Source of the DNA: Gloeocapsa sp. PCC 7428
GTDB lineage: Bacteria; Cyanobacteriota; Cyanobacteriia; Cyanobacteriales; Chroococcidiopsidaceae
Assembly (NCBI RefSeq): GCF_000317555.1
Contig: NC_019745.1
Location: 3,782,001-3,846,000, forward strand
Length of the DNA stretch: 64,000 nucleotides
Direction: 5' to 3'
Part shown: positions 1 through 8,477 of the stretch, piece by piece
How the letters are laid out: every line of letters begins with the position of its first letter
Position numbering within the stretch: the stretch's first letter is position 1
Position numbers and translations under genes: made by a program
Notes under the pieces: model-generated
Told to the model about the DNA's origin: nothing
The model's database searches: none
The model's input: only the letters and a program-made list of their open reading frames with translations

Positions 1-2
1 CA

Positions 3-839
3 GCGACATTATATTCGTTATTAACAGCGAAAGTTCCGGTTGCAGCAAGTTTACGCGATCGCGTCCCGATGCAAACACCCCGCGATCTCCAACCGCAACT
101 GAGTATTGCGATTAACCAAGCTGTCATGCGTGGAATGGCGGTAGAAGCAAAGTTTCGCCCTGCAATAGTCGCAGAATGGCTTGCTTTATTACCTTCAGCG
201 TCTTTCACTGCGGCGGAGATGCAAACACAACCATCACCAACTCACACCGCTGCTACAGTTGCGGTCATTCCCCAACCACAATCGATTGAACCTCCACAAC
301 AAGTAGTTGTCCCTCAGCAAAGACGAGGGTTATCTACTGGAATTTTACTCGGTATTGGAGCCGCAGTAATTGCCGGAGTGGCTGCGGTTGCCGTTGCAAA
401 TGTACTATCCGAGGATGATACTCAACCAACTGCACCGGCGATCGTTCCACCAGGTAATATTCAACAAACTGGTGAAAATGACACCCAAGTCACGCCATCA
501 CCGCAAACCGAAGCAACGACACCCCCAGAAGAACCAGCGCCTTTTCGTTGGCGTCCGCGTAACCGTGTTGAACCAGAAGAATCAGCAACACCAACAGAAA
601 CACCATCATCTCCAGCGGAATCGCCTGTACCAGATCCAGCACCCGAATCGCCTCCTGTAGTAGACACGCCACAACCTACAACTGAACCACCCTCTGAAGA
701 ATCGTCACCGACAGAAGAAGCACCATCAATTGTAGTTCCAACACAACCTGCTTCCCCAACACCACCCGAAGCAACTGAAGAACCACAAACAGGTGATAAT
801 TTAGATGCACCTCCTCAATCTCCACCTCAGCCAGAATAA
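3..839 (+). CDS. Ser/Thr protein kinase, C-terminal part (5' end outside window)
   Basis: The reading frame is open from base 3, upstream of the first ATG at 69, so the gene starts outside the window. The first residues (ATLYSLLTAKVP, then LQPQLSIAINQAVMRGM and RPAIVAEWLALLP) match the end of the kinase domain in cyanobacterial Hanks-type kinases, where the last helix reads RP-x-x-x-EWLALLP. After the kinase end come a linker, one hydrophobic segment (about residues 87-113 counted from the ATG at 69) and a tail of about 140 residues rich in Pro, Glu and Thr. This fits a membrane-anchored kinase with a low-complexity tail on the far side. The catalytic motifs lie outside the window. The substrate cannot be inferred. 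Confidence 0.8.
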   Translation, partial: ATLYSLLTAKVPVAASLRDRVPMQTPRDLQPQLSIAINQAVMRGMAVEAKFRPAIVAEWLALLPSASFTAAEMQTQPSPTHTAATVAVIPQPQSIEPPQQVVVPQQRRGLSTGILLGIGAAVIAGVAAVAVANVLSEDDTQPTAPAIVPPGNIQQTGENDTQVTPSPQTEATTPPEEPAPFRWRPRNRVEPEESATPTETPSSPAESPVPDPAPESPPVVDTPQPTTEPPSEESSPTEEAPSIVVPTQPASPTPPEATEEPQTGDNLDAPPQSPPQPE

Positions 840-1099
840 GCAAGAGTGCGATCGCGTGTTGATTGTTGCGAGGGCGATCGCATATCCTACTCAATATAGG
901 CTTGGCGGCTAAAACTCCAGTCAAATCTAGTATTAGATCTTAGCTAAATGCTAATTGAAAATCGCTAGTCGCTTTGGTCAAACCTTAGCTGAAATTTATA
1001 TCAAATTTGGTTGATTAGTGTTACCAAAAATGGTTAGTAAAGGTGAAGGGTGACTAGTAACTAGTCACTAACCACTCAGAACGATGAATTAACAAATTA

Positions 1100-1771
1100 A
1101 TGTCTTTTAAAAAAGCTTGTTTCTTCTTTTGTATTACTCTTGCAGGTCTTTTTTCTTTACTCTTAATTGTTTCATTAATTCCAAGAAGATGGAACATTTC
1201 TTCCCAAGAAAATGATGTAAATATCTGCGTTAATCAAGTTGGCATTCATACTAATATTATTGTACCTGTACGGAATAATGTATATAATTGGCAACAATTT
1301 TTAAATCTTAAAGAAATCGGTAAACAGCCTTCAGAAAATTATCAATACCTAGGTTTTGGTTGGGGCGATCGCGACTTTTATCCTACAAATCCTAATCAAA
1401 TTCAGGAAATCGTTCCCCTTGGGATACAAGCTCTATTCTTCTCTCGTGGGTCACTTATGCGAGTAGAAGGGTATCCAGAAATACCCCAAAGTCATGATAT
1501 TCACTGTGTAGGAGTCAATACCTCAAACTATCTAAACACTGTACACTTTATTCAAAATTCTTTTGAATTAACTCCTCAAGGACAAACAATATTATTCGTG
1601 CGTAGTGATGAATCAGACGCTAGCTATTATGAGGCAAAAGGTCATTATTCAATTTTAAGAAATAGCAATAATTGGACTGCCGAAGGATTAAGACAAGCAA
1701 ACATCAACACACCTCTATGGGCTGGAATTCCGCAAGCTGTTATGTTTCATGTAAGCAGAAATCCTAATTAA
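1100..1771 (+). CDS. DUF2459 family protein
   Basis: 223 residues. There is a hydrophobic N-terminal segment (about residues 9-27), then a soluble domain with the DUF2459 hallmarks: a GIHTNIIVP segment near residue 48 and GFGWGDRDFYPT near residue 86, followed by a serine- and glycine-rich stretch. The family is often annotated as a urease-region hypothetical, and its biochemical role is unknown. The protein is probably anchored in the membrane with its domain in the periplasm. An in-frame ATG follows an AT-rich leader without a strong ribosome binding site. It stands alone: the kinase gene lies 260 bases upstream and insertion-sequence debris starts 60 bases downstream. Confidence 0.75.
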   Translation: MSFKKACFFFCITLAGLFSLLLIVSLIPRRWNISSQENDVNICVNQVGIHTNIIVPVRNNVYNWQQFLNLKEIGKQPSENYQYLGFGWGDRDFYPTNPNQIQEIVPLGIQALFFSRGSLMRVEGYPEIPQSHDIHCVGVNTSNYLNTVHFIQNSFELTPQGQTILFVRSDESDASYYEAKGHYSILRNSNNWTAEGLRQANINTPLWAGIPQAVMFHVSRNPN

Positions 1772-1830
1772 TTACTATTTTTTATTTATAACAATTCTGA
1801 ATTGTTTAGGCACTCTCACTATTTCTTTCC

Positions 1831-2203
1831 TTAGTGGTGCAGAAAACGCTGTCGTCCATGGTCAATGGTCTGATCAGGAGAACGTCACCACTTGCGAGAA
1901 CTCAATGCGAGCGTCTTAGACTTGCTGGTAGTGCTTCAAGACATAGGCTTTCAGAGGGCTTCGCTGGGGCAGTGGGGTGAAAGTAGGCAAGCTCAGTCGC
2001 TGATAACACTGCCGAGCAATCGCTCAAAGCCCCAGTTGCAGAAAACGCAACCTCCGCTTACTGTGCGAGTCGCGTTGAGAACGGCATCCCGCCTGAACCA
2101 ACAGCATCTCCACGACGGCAATCAGGTGGGTTGTGTCGAGGAGCATGACCAGTGACGTCAGCCGTTGGGCGTCTCGTAGGCGAGATTGAGACAGGTCGAA
2201 GCC
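1831..2203. repeat. Direct repeat, copy 1 (IS right end)
   Basis: About 373 bases nearly identical to 6439-6812 in the same orientation. The differences are roughly ten substitutions and one indel, most of them around 2061-2079. Identity begins at the IS terminal repeat TTAGTGGTGCAG and ends just after ACAGGTCGAAGCC. The two copies bracket sbtA and sbtB. Confidence 0.9.
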
Positions 2204-2715
2204 CGCCGACTTGTAATCCTTGAAATGCGGTTCTATGGCGCAATAGCGTTGACTATACACTTCAAAGGTTTGGAGGGACGGGGGCAAGCTAGACAGTACC
2301 GCTCAGGGCTTTGCAACAGTTGACAGATGCGCAGTGGCGAGGTGTGCCTCAATCTCGTCATATTCAATTGTCGGTAGAGATAGGCTTCGTCTTGCGGCGA
2401 CCAGAGGTCATCCACTCGACAGAGCCGTCCAGAGGCTAAATGGACTGAGACACCACCTTTCAGTCGAATGGCTCACTCCCACTGATGAGCGTGTAGCCAT
2501 TGCAACAGGTGCTTATGGTCAAAGCCCCTGTCTGCCAGGAGTGTGACCAAACACCTGGGCGAAATCTGCTCATATGTCCTCTCCAACACGGCTTGATAGT
2601 CCTCGAAGGCGAAACTGGCAATCTTAGTGTTCCAGAACCGTTTGCGCCACCGTGTTTTACTTTCACTACAATGAATCAGCCCTACCAGGTCAGGGAAGTA
2701 CTGGCAGACCGTGAC
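1831..2715 (-). mobile_element. Decayed insertion sequence, right-end part (transposase pseudogene)
   Basis: On the minus strand, pieces of one DDE transposase can be read in changing frames. About 2690-2475 encodes a stretch with LADRGFDHKHLLQWLHAH (the second catalytic aspartate context) and then a TGA. About 2470-2330 gives IRLKGGVSVHLASGRL and DDLWSPQDEAYLY. About 2287-2100 gives IEPHFKDYKSAGFDL, the C-terminal glutamate region of this group. At least two frameshifts and one stop break the gene, and its N-terminal half is missing. The outer end at 1831 begins TTAGTGGTGCAGAAAAC, a terminal inverted repeat seen again at 6439 and, inverted, at 7817. The inner edge touches the sbtA stop codon. 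Confidence 0.75.
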
Positions 2716-2726
2716 GCGTCTGCGAT

Positions 2727-3992
2727 TCAGCTGCCCATCAGCGCCTGGGCAAGCCCAACAAAGAGTGGTATTCCTATGGCAATCGCAACCGGCGTACCGA
2801 TGGCTGTGGAAGCGCCTATGTAGGCGGAGGGATTGGCCGACGGGATACCGGCTCGTAAAGTGGGCGGTCCTGAGATGTCTGAACTGGAGCAGGCAATGAT
2901 GGCCAGTAGCGCGATGCCGCCAGGGCTGAACCCCGTGGCGTAGTGGGCAATCATGCCGAGACCGAAGGCGATAAACCCATGCAGCAGCGGCGCCACCAAG
3001 GCGTATAGGGCGTACCACTGGGCCACCTTGCGCAGCTCGCCAAGCCTTGACCAGGCCTCCATACCCATTACCAGCATCAGTATCGAAAGCAGACCGCGGA
3101 AGAGTGGCTCGTAGAAGCTTTCAAAGACACTTTCTGGCCGAGTTAGCAGACCTAGAGCGAGACCGAGTAGCAGTGCCGATAGGGCAGAACCCTCGAGGCT
3201 TTCCTTCACAATGGGCCATATTTTGACCCGCTCACGCTGCTTGCTGGGATACCCGCTTGCGGTAATGCGCTGCTGGCTGCGATACTCCTGCCTGCTGGTG
3301 GGATACTCCGGCTTGCTGGGATACTCGCCTGCGGTACTGAAAGACTCGCCTGCGGTACTGAAAGACTCGCCTGCGGTACTGAAAGATGCGCCTGCGGTAC
3401 TGAAAGATGCGCCTGCGGTACTGAAAGACTCGCTTGCGGTACTGAAAGACTCGCCTGCGGTACTGAAAGACGCGCCTGCGGTACGGTGCTGCTCGCGGAG
3501 AGACTTTTTCTTGCTAGTATAAATGCTAGCCACGACGATCGCAGTCACGAGCGCTGGGATGTCCATGAAGGGATAGAGTGCGCCGGCCCAGGCCTCATAT
3601 TCGATGCCTTGCGCTTCCAGTACTGTTATGCCGGCAGCGAGGGTAGAGCCACTCACAGCACCGAACAAGCCTGCGGTCGCAACGGCATCCACGGTTCTAA
3701 TGCCTGGCAGCTTGGCCAACGTGTAGCGCCCGATGAACACAATAAGCATCCCCGTTACCACGGCGAACAGCGCGGGCAACAGCATCTCCGTCAGATTGGA
3801 ATTGCGGATCGCAATGCCGCCGCTCAGACCGATTTTGATGAGCAGCATGAAGACGATGAACTTATAGATCGCATCTGGAATTTCCAGTTTGCTACCGAGG
3901 GCAGCAATGACTATACCACCAATCAGAAAGGCGAGCGTCGGTGACTGCAACTGCGCCCCGAATTTCGTCAAGAAATCGGACAAGAAATCCAC
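2727..3992 (-). CDS. sbtA: Sodium-dependent bicarbonate transporter SbtA with a heptapeptide-repeat loop
   Basis: 421 residues, against about 370 in the family. The protein takes up HCO3- with Na+ across the plasma membrane and is part of the carbon-concentrating mechanism. Family signatures are PALVTAIVVASIY before the central loop, RVKIWPIVKESLEGSA after it, and CSSSDISGPPTLRAGIPSANPSAYIGAS near the end; the latter two are nearly unchanged. The extra length sits in the cytoplasmic loop (residues 171-226), as eight tandem heptapeptides of type TAG[A/E]SFS. The start is GTG at 3992, supported by AAGGAGG seven bases upstream; no ATG fits. The gene is GC-rich (40 of 60 bases G or C at 2881-2940, against 29 of 60 at 13201-13260 in nrtA) and contains no HIP1 octamer. 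Insertion-sequence debris abuts its 3' end. I infer horizontal acquisition and probably retained function. Confidence 0.93.
   Translation of the reverse strand: MDFLSDFLTKFGAQLQSPTLAFLIGGIVIAALGSKLEIPDAIYKFIVFMLLIKIGLSGGIAIRNSNLTEMLLPALFAVVTGMLIVFIGRYTLAKLPGIRTVDAVATAGLFGAVSGSTLAAGITVLEAQGIEYEAWAGALYPFMDIPALVTAIVVASIYTSKKKSLREQHRTAGASFSTAGESFSTASESFSTAGASFSTAGASFSTAGESFSTAGESFSTAGEYPSKPEYPTSRQEYRSQQRITASGYPSKQRERVKIWPIVKESLEGSALSALLLGLALGLLTRPESVFESFYEPLFRGLLSILMLVMGMEAWSRLGELRKVAQWYALYALVAPLLHGFIAFGLGMIAHYATGFSPGGIALLAIIACSSSDISGPPTLRAGIPSANPSAYIGASTAIGTPVAIAIGIPLFVGLAQALMGS
3315..3482. repeat. 21-bp tandem repeat inside sbtA (eight units)
   Basis: Eight contiguous 21-base units, consensus CCTGCGGTACTGAAAGAyTC plus one variable base on the plus strand, exactly in phase with sbtA. 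They encode the heptapeptides TAGASFS, TAGESFS, TASESFS, TAGASFS, TAGASFS, TAGESFS, TAGESFS and TAGEYPS (residues 171-226). Related shorter motifs (GGGATACyCGCyTGCGG) continue to about 3240. The unit length keeps the frame open, so copy number can vary without breaking the gene. Confidence 0.95.
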
Positions 3993-4376
3993 TAAAACCT
4001 CCTTCCGCCTCCTCTCAAGAGGAGCGATTACTGTGATAAGTGAGCTTTAAAAAGTAAAGGTGAAGCGCTTCACTTCTATAGCACAGGCGTTACGCGAGAA
4101 CCTGTCGACAGGGTGTTCAGAGATGGCCGCTCTCCTAACGGGACTAGAAGGTGATAGCTATCTTGCACCATCCTTCATAGAACCTGATCTATCAAGACAT
4201 GAATCTCTATGTGTTTAAGCCTATCCTGAAATGCACAGATTTTTGCGCTCTGTTACATGGAAATGTCAAATTGAAATCATAAATTTTTCTTTGGTTTGGC
4301 GATTCCTGCCTCTGGTTAATGTGAATTGCGATCGCAGAGTTTTCTCAATGCGACATGCCCTTTACCAAAGAGCCAA
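3993..4376. other. Upstream region of sbtA, no gene
   Basis: 384 bases between the sbtA start (read leftward) and the decayed leucine-rich-repeat gene (read rightward). It holds the sbtA ribosome binding site (AAGGAGG on the minus strand just beyond 3999) and a 14-bp palindrome at 4060-4073. No open reading frame with family features was seen. A regulator-binding region is expected because sbtA is normally induced by low CO2, but I could not assign a specific site. Confidence 0.6.
4060..4073. promoter_or_regulatory. 14-bp palindrome upstream of sbtA
   Basis: GTGAAGCGCTTCAC is a perfect palindrome 68-81 bases upstream of the sbtA GTG. No run of T follows it on the minus strand, so it does not look like a terminator. 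Its position and symmetry suit an operator, but it is unlike the AT-rich LysR-type sites usual for low-CO2 genes. Confidence 0.4.
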
Positions 4377-4850
4377 ATGACTGTCATTCTCCCTTTTCGC
4401 TGGTTTGCGCCGTCCTTTGTCGTGATTGGACTAGGAGTATGGAGCCTATCCGCCCAGCAAACATCCGTATTTCTGATATCTCACCTTTATCTGGGCTAGA
4501 CCAAATCGAATATTTGGCGATCGGCAACAACCGCATTCGCGACCTAAATCTGTTGACCCCGTTGAGCCAGCTACACAGCTTATTTATCTTTAGTAATGAA
4601 ATTAGCGATCTCACCCCCTTACAAGACCTGACAGAATTGCGATCGCTCTCCCCCTAGCTCACTTGCATGAACTCGAAGAACTTTTACTGTTCAACACCTC
4701 AGTAGCTAATATTGCGCCGCTCAAAAATCTCGCACAACTTACCTGGCTATACCTTTCAACACCTCGGTCGCAGAAACGACCGCCTTGACTAGATTGGCTC
4801 GGCTGACCTGGTTGGCTCTGCGGGGCACTGAGAGCCGCGATCGCACCTGA
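4377..4850 (+). pseudogene. Leucine-rich-repeat (internalin-like) protein, frameshifted
   Basis: Three frames have to be joined to read one protein. The ATG at 4377 opens a secretion signal (MTVILPFRWFAPSFVVIG, then a LSAQQ cleavage-like site). The frame then shifts at about 4465 into repeats such as ISDISPLSGLDQIEYLAIGN and ISDLTPLQDLTELRSL. A second shift near 4650 continues with LAHLHELEELLLFNTSVANI and APLKNLAQLTWLYL. A third near 4765 gives TALTRLARLTWLALRG and ends at about 4850. The spacing of Leu, Asn and Ile fits the 22-residue LRR of secreted internalin-like proteins. Unlike sbtA and sbtB it contains HIP1 octamers (about 4328, 4639 and 4837). It is clearly inactive. Confidence 0.75.
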
Positions 4851-5026
4851 GAAAGTGACAAACAGAGATCGTCTGTCTCTGCTCGCCGACCGATTCCATC
4901 AACCTATCCAAAACCCATGCAGATGTCGCCTTAGCCACCCGTCTCTGTGATGGGTCGCACTATGGTCGCCTTGAGGTCCAATTACGATGTCTCAAGGAGA
5001 GTACCTCGCCCCTACAATGGGTCGTA

Positions 5027-5269
5027 TCAATCCACGTGCAATGCGGGTGACTCTGTTGGTGGGGTCGGCTCTAAGGGGGGACTGTAGCGAGCGGCGTTAA
5101 TCCAAATTACTGAAAGCAGTAAACCAACACCGCAACCGATCAAGAAGATCCAACCATGGGAGGGTTCTAAAACACAGAGCAAGCGGCGATTACTGCCATA
5201 CACCTGCACGACCCACCCCTCATCCGTATCCAACTTTAGCTGTGACTGCCTCGATTCAAACTTATTCAT
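5027..5269 (-). CDS. Small single-pass membrane protein of unknown function
   Basis: 80 residues: a polar N-terminus (about 40 residues, containing WVVQVYGSNRRLLCVLEP), one transmembrane helix (about residues 41-58, WIFLIGCGVGLLLSVIWI) and a short Pro-rich tail. A GGAG-like sequence lies about nine bases before the ATG. I do not recognise a family. The clean hydrophobic segment and orderly composition make it more credible than a chance frame, but it sits among decayed genes and may be a remnant. Confidence 0.5.
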   Translation of the reverse strand: MNKFESRQSQLKLDTDEGWVVQVYGSNRRLLCVLEPSHGWIFLIGCGVGLLLSVIWINAARYSPPLEPTPPTESPALHVD

Positions 5270-5705
5270 GGTTTTCGCTCCATACTGCTTGTGTGTATCG
5301 CTTACAGGTCGCTTGCCTGTATCGCACGGAACACCTGCCGAAAATCCACCTGTGTGATGTGTGTAGCGGCTTCAGAACAGTGGTTATGTCTTTGAGATGC
5401 TTTCGCTGAATTTATAGATATAAGCCTATACTTTAATCAAACACTATATCTTTAAGTTTATGCAATGCCTGGCTAACAAGCAGCATTTTTTACAAAACAT
5501 TGCTTCAATCTTGCCGAATCTTTTGATAAGCGAAACTTATAAGTTGAACCTGCTCGGCTATACCGCACTTGATTCCTATAAGCCCTCATTGATTCAGGCG
5601 GTTGCGGAGGAATCAGCCACCGGCTGATGCTACTCCAGCTGATCTTCGTTTTTTCGATTCATTTTTGCGTGAATTCTGCATGACCAGTCTGTCGATTGCC
5701 ACACA
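5270..5705. other. Stretch without a recognisable gene
   Basis: About 435 bases. The middle part (about 5400-5570) is AT-rich and contains the 12-bp palindrome AACTTATAAGTT at 5534-5545. Short imperfect repeats of a CGCTTGCCTGTATCGC type occur near 5295-5320. No coding frame with family features was seen. It is probably decayed DNA. Confidence 0.5.
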
Positions 5706-5819
5706 TTAGTTCGCATAGGGGAGGAATCGCCCTACGTCGAGGGCTTGAATCACTGCGGCGGTGCCCCCGTGCCGCCGCCGACTACTAAAACATCTGCGGT
5801 GAGAGTGATGATATTCAAG
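5706..5819 (-). pseudogene. Remnant of an FAD-dependent oxidoreductase N-terminus
   Basis: On the minus strand about 5819-5755 reads TLTADVLVVGGGTG, the dinucleotide-binding start of flavin oxidoreductases (V-V-G-G-G-x-G). A one-base shift then gives GTAAVIQALDVGRF before a stop at 5706. Joined, this is the canonical beta-alpha-beta start of an FAD-dependent dehydrogenase. Nothing after it matches, so only about 35 codons survive. The frameshift lies in a GC-rich run at about 5765-5778. Confidence 0.55.
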
Positions 5820-6427
<608 letters not shown>

Positions 6428-6438
6428 CTCAAAACCCC

Positions 6439-6812
6439 TTAGTGGTGCAGAAAACTCTGTCGTCCATGGTCAATGGTCTGATCAGGAGAACGTCACCACT
6501 TGCGAGAACTCAATGCGAGCGTCTTAGACTTGCTGGTAGTGCTTCAAGACATAGGCTTTCGGAGGGCTTCGCTGGGGCAGTGGGGTGAAAGTAGGCAAGC
6601 TCAGTCGCTGATAACACTGCCGAGCAATCGCTCAAAGCCCCAGTTGCAGAAAACGCAACCTCCGCTCAACCGTGCTAGTCGAGTTGAGAACGGCATCCCG
6701 CCTGAACCAACAGCATCTCCACGACGGCAATCAGGTGGGTTGTGTCGAGGAGCATGACCAGTGACGTCAGCCGTTAGGCGTCTCGTAGGCGAGATTGAGA
6801 CAGGTCAAAGCC
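6439..6812. repeat. Direct repeat, copy 2 (IS right end)
   Basis: Near-identical to 1831-2203 in the same orientation. It starts at the terminal repeat TTAGTGGTGCAGAAAACTC, 11 bases after the sbtB stop codon. Identity stops abruptly at 6812, where an unrelated element begins. Confidence 0.9.
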
Positions 6813-6905
6813 ATTAGCCACAAGCTAAGGTTGCCAAACAATTGTCAAGGGTCAGGCTTGGTTAGTGTAAAACTCATAGCAGATAAGCTATAGAGGGATG
6901 AAGCC

Positions 6906-7597
6906 GTGAGCCGGCGCAACCGTGACCATGCCAAAAAGAAGCATCGCCCAATGGTAGAAGATGAAGCCATTGCCTCGCAACTGGAAGCTATATTGACACC
7001 AGCGCTCACAAGACAAGAAAAATACTATCGGCAACTGGGGTGAAGAGACAGAATTCTCAACCTACCGTTGATGGTAGCTGCGGTGCTACCTTGCTGTGGC
7101 AAGAGTGACGGAATGAACAAGGATGTTAGCCAGGGAGGGTTTTTTGCGGTGTAGTCCGTTGAGTGTTAGTCAACAAGCAATGTCTCAACGGTTGTTAATA
7201 TTTTCTGCCGAATTATTTGAGAAAGTATTTAAGAATTTGGCACTACATTTAAAAGCAGCTTGGTATTACAGAAATAGTCGAACTATACCTGAAAGTGTTC
7301 AATTTGGTAGGTCAAAGTTTGAGAAGATTTGGATAGTAGAGTGTTCGGTTTTAGAAGCGGTGTTTTGCAAGCTTGATAGCTTGGAAGAGGTTGCTCAAGG
7401 ACAATTAGCAGGAAAGATGGGAACTGTCATAGATTTAGTTACCCGATTACCTGTAGAGATTTGGTGGCATGAAAATTCTAAAGCTTGTGATATTAAAGTT
7501 GAGTTGGATGTCTTAAACTTGGTCACAGCCAAAACTTTACTTTTACTAGATAGAGGATCTTATCACTTTAGCTTTTGGCTGCAATTAATTGAACAAA
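6906..7597 (+). pseudogene. IS4-family transposase remnant, nested in another IS
   Basis: The GTG at 6906 starts SRRNRDHAKKKHRPMVEDE, a typical opening of cyanobacterial IS4-type transposases. An in-frame TGA at 7041 follows RQLG, and a frameshift near 7085-7120 leads into MLAREGFLRCSPLSVSQQAM. The rest runs through WIVECSVLEAVF, GQLAGKMGTVIDLVTRLPVE and TLLLLDRGSYHFSFW. The expected first catalytic Asp in WIVDCS is Glu here. The sequence stops matching after QLIEQ at about 7597, so the C-terminal third is missing. It is inactive. Confidence 0.75.
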
Positions 7598-7711
7598 CGG
7601 CAATATCGCCCCAACAGCTTCGGAGACTCCTTGCAGATGGCGCACGTCTTTAGTGTTTACCCATTGACTCAGTTGGTCTATCAGTTGACCATACAACAGG
7701 GGAGTGTCCAT
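7598..7711 (-). pseudogene. Transposase N-terminal fragment (left end of the split IS)
   Basis: The ATG at 7711 (minus) begins a 38-codon open stretch resembling the N-termini of cyanobacterial DDE transposases (LIDQLSQWV, then DVRHLQG). It ends abruptly at the junction with the IS4-like remnant. The terminal inverted repeat lies about 90 bases upstream, ending at 7817. It complements the C-terminal fragments at 1831-2715 and 6439-6812. Confidence 0.65.
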
Positions 7712-8013
7712 GGCAGATGCCGGTAGTTGGGGAACTTTAGTCTCTCGTGGATAGCTCTCCTTCTCAAGATGAGAATCCAGCTACACTAAACTTTTCAGGA
7801 GTTTTCTGCACTACTAAAATTTCTTCCTCTGCGTTACTCCAATTCTACGCCAGTTGCTACAACAGGGTAAACCCCCGCAACTTTGCCATGGCTCACGCGG
7901 AGTTCTACAACGTAGGGAACCTCCGCAACGAATCCGCTCCTCAATGGAGGACATCTGCACACGAGAGTGACTCCTCTGTGGCTCTGTGGTTCGTTTCCAA
8001 AAAATCTCGTAAC

Positions 8014-8373
8014 TTACACACGATTACTATAAGATGTTCGCTCGCGTAAACTCTGCAATGCTGCGATTTGTTTTGCTTGTTCATTGATCCGAATCGAAAG
8101 GCGATCGCACACCAATTCACATAACTCAAACGCAATTGGATCAGCAATTTGATAGAAGACATTACCCCCTTGGGGAGTGCGAGTCACAATACCCGCTTGC
8201 AGCAAGACTTTTAAATGCTTCGAGACATTCGCTTGTCCAAGTCCAGTGATGGCGATAATTTCAGTAACGTTTTTTGCGCCTGAAGTCAGACTACTCAAAA
8301 CAGTTAATCGACTCACTTCAGATAAAACTTTGAAATATTCTGCAACAGGGGTGAGAGCTTGAGGAGATTGCAT
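8014..8373 (-). CDS. ArsR-family winged-helix transcriptional regulator
   Basis: 119 residues from the ATG at 8373. The longer frame up to 8478 adds a hydrophobic stretch that is not part of the family. The sequence EYFKVLSEVSRLTVLSSLTS, then VTEIIAITGLGQANVSKHLKVL (recognition helix) and VFYQIADP (wing) is a standard ArsR/SmtB fold. No CxC metal-binding motif is seen in the recognition helix, so sensing is probably not of the classical arsenic or cadmium type. It lies just downstream of nrtD on the same strand, which makes control of, or co-transcription with, the nitrate transporter possible. An inverted repeat that could be its operator is at 8413-8434. Confidence 0.85.
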   Translation of the reverse strand: MQSPQALTPVAEYFKVLSEVSRLTVLSSLTSGAKNVTEIIAITGLGQANVSKHLKVLLQAGIVTRTPQGGNVFYQIADPIAFELCELVCDRLSIRINEQAKQIAALQSLRERTSYSNRV

Positions 8374-8412
8374 GAATATCCTTAAAACAGCATAAGATTG
8401 AAGAAATGCCAC

Positions 8413-8434
8413 TATATTGCGTATCAGTAATATA
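8413..8434. promoter_or_regulatory. Inverted repeat, possible ArsR operator
   Basis: TATATT and AATATA arms separated by ten bases, 40-61 bases upstream of the ArsR start codon, between it and nrtD. The position suits autoregulation. The arms are short and AT-rich, so chance is not excluded. Confidence 0.4.
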
Positions 8435-8477
8435 ATGGCGGCAAAAAAAAGCGCAAACCACACATTGAATACAACCA

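Larger units (their letters stand above)
6439..7817 (-). mobile_element. Insertion-sequence remnant, split by a second IS
   Basis: The left edge (6439) and right edge (7817, read leftward) carry matching terminal inverted repeats: TTAGTGGTGCAGAAAACTC and TTAGTAGTGCAGAAAACTC, one mismatch in 19. The segment at 6439-6812 is the transposase C-terminal end. The segment at 7598-7711 encodes, on the minus strand, a transposase N-terminus (MDTPLLYGQLIDQLSQWV, then HLQGVSEAVGAILP). Between them lies a plus-strand IS4-like transposase remnant that is itself incomplete. I infer one IS, interrupted by another and then shortened by deletion. No clear target-site duplication was seen outside the ends. Confidence 0.75.

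Noticed and set aside
2473-3018. 181-codon frame overlapping the sbtA end
   Set aside because: Only its last 70 or so codons are protein-like (transposase remnant). The rest is the shadow of sbtA.
3315-3482. Possible CRISPR array (regular 21-bp repeats)
   Set aside because: No spacers: the units are contiguous, in phase with sbtA and translate to heptapeptides.
7747-8049. 100-codon frame between the IS remnant and the ArsR gene
   Set aside because: It spans the IS end and a dispersed intergenic repeat. The composition is not protein-like.
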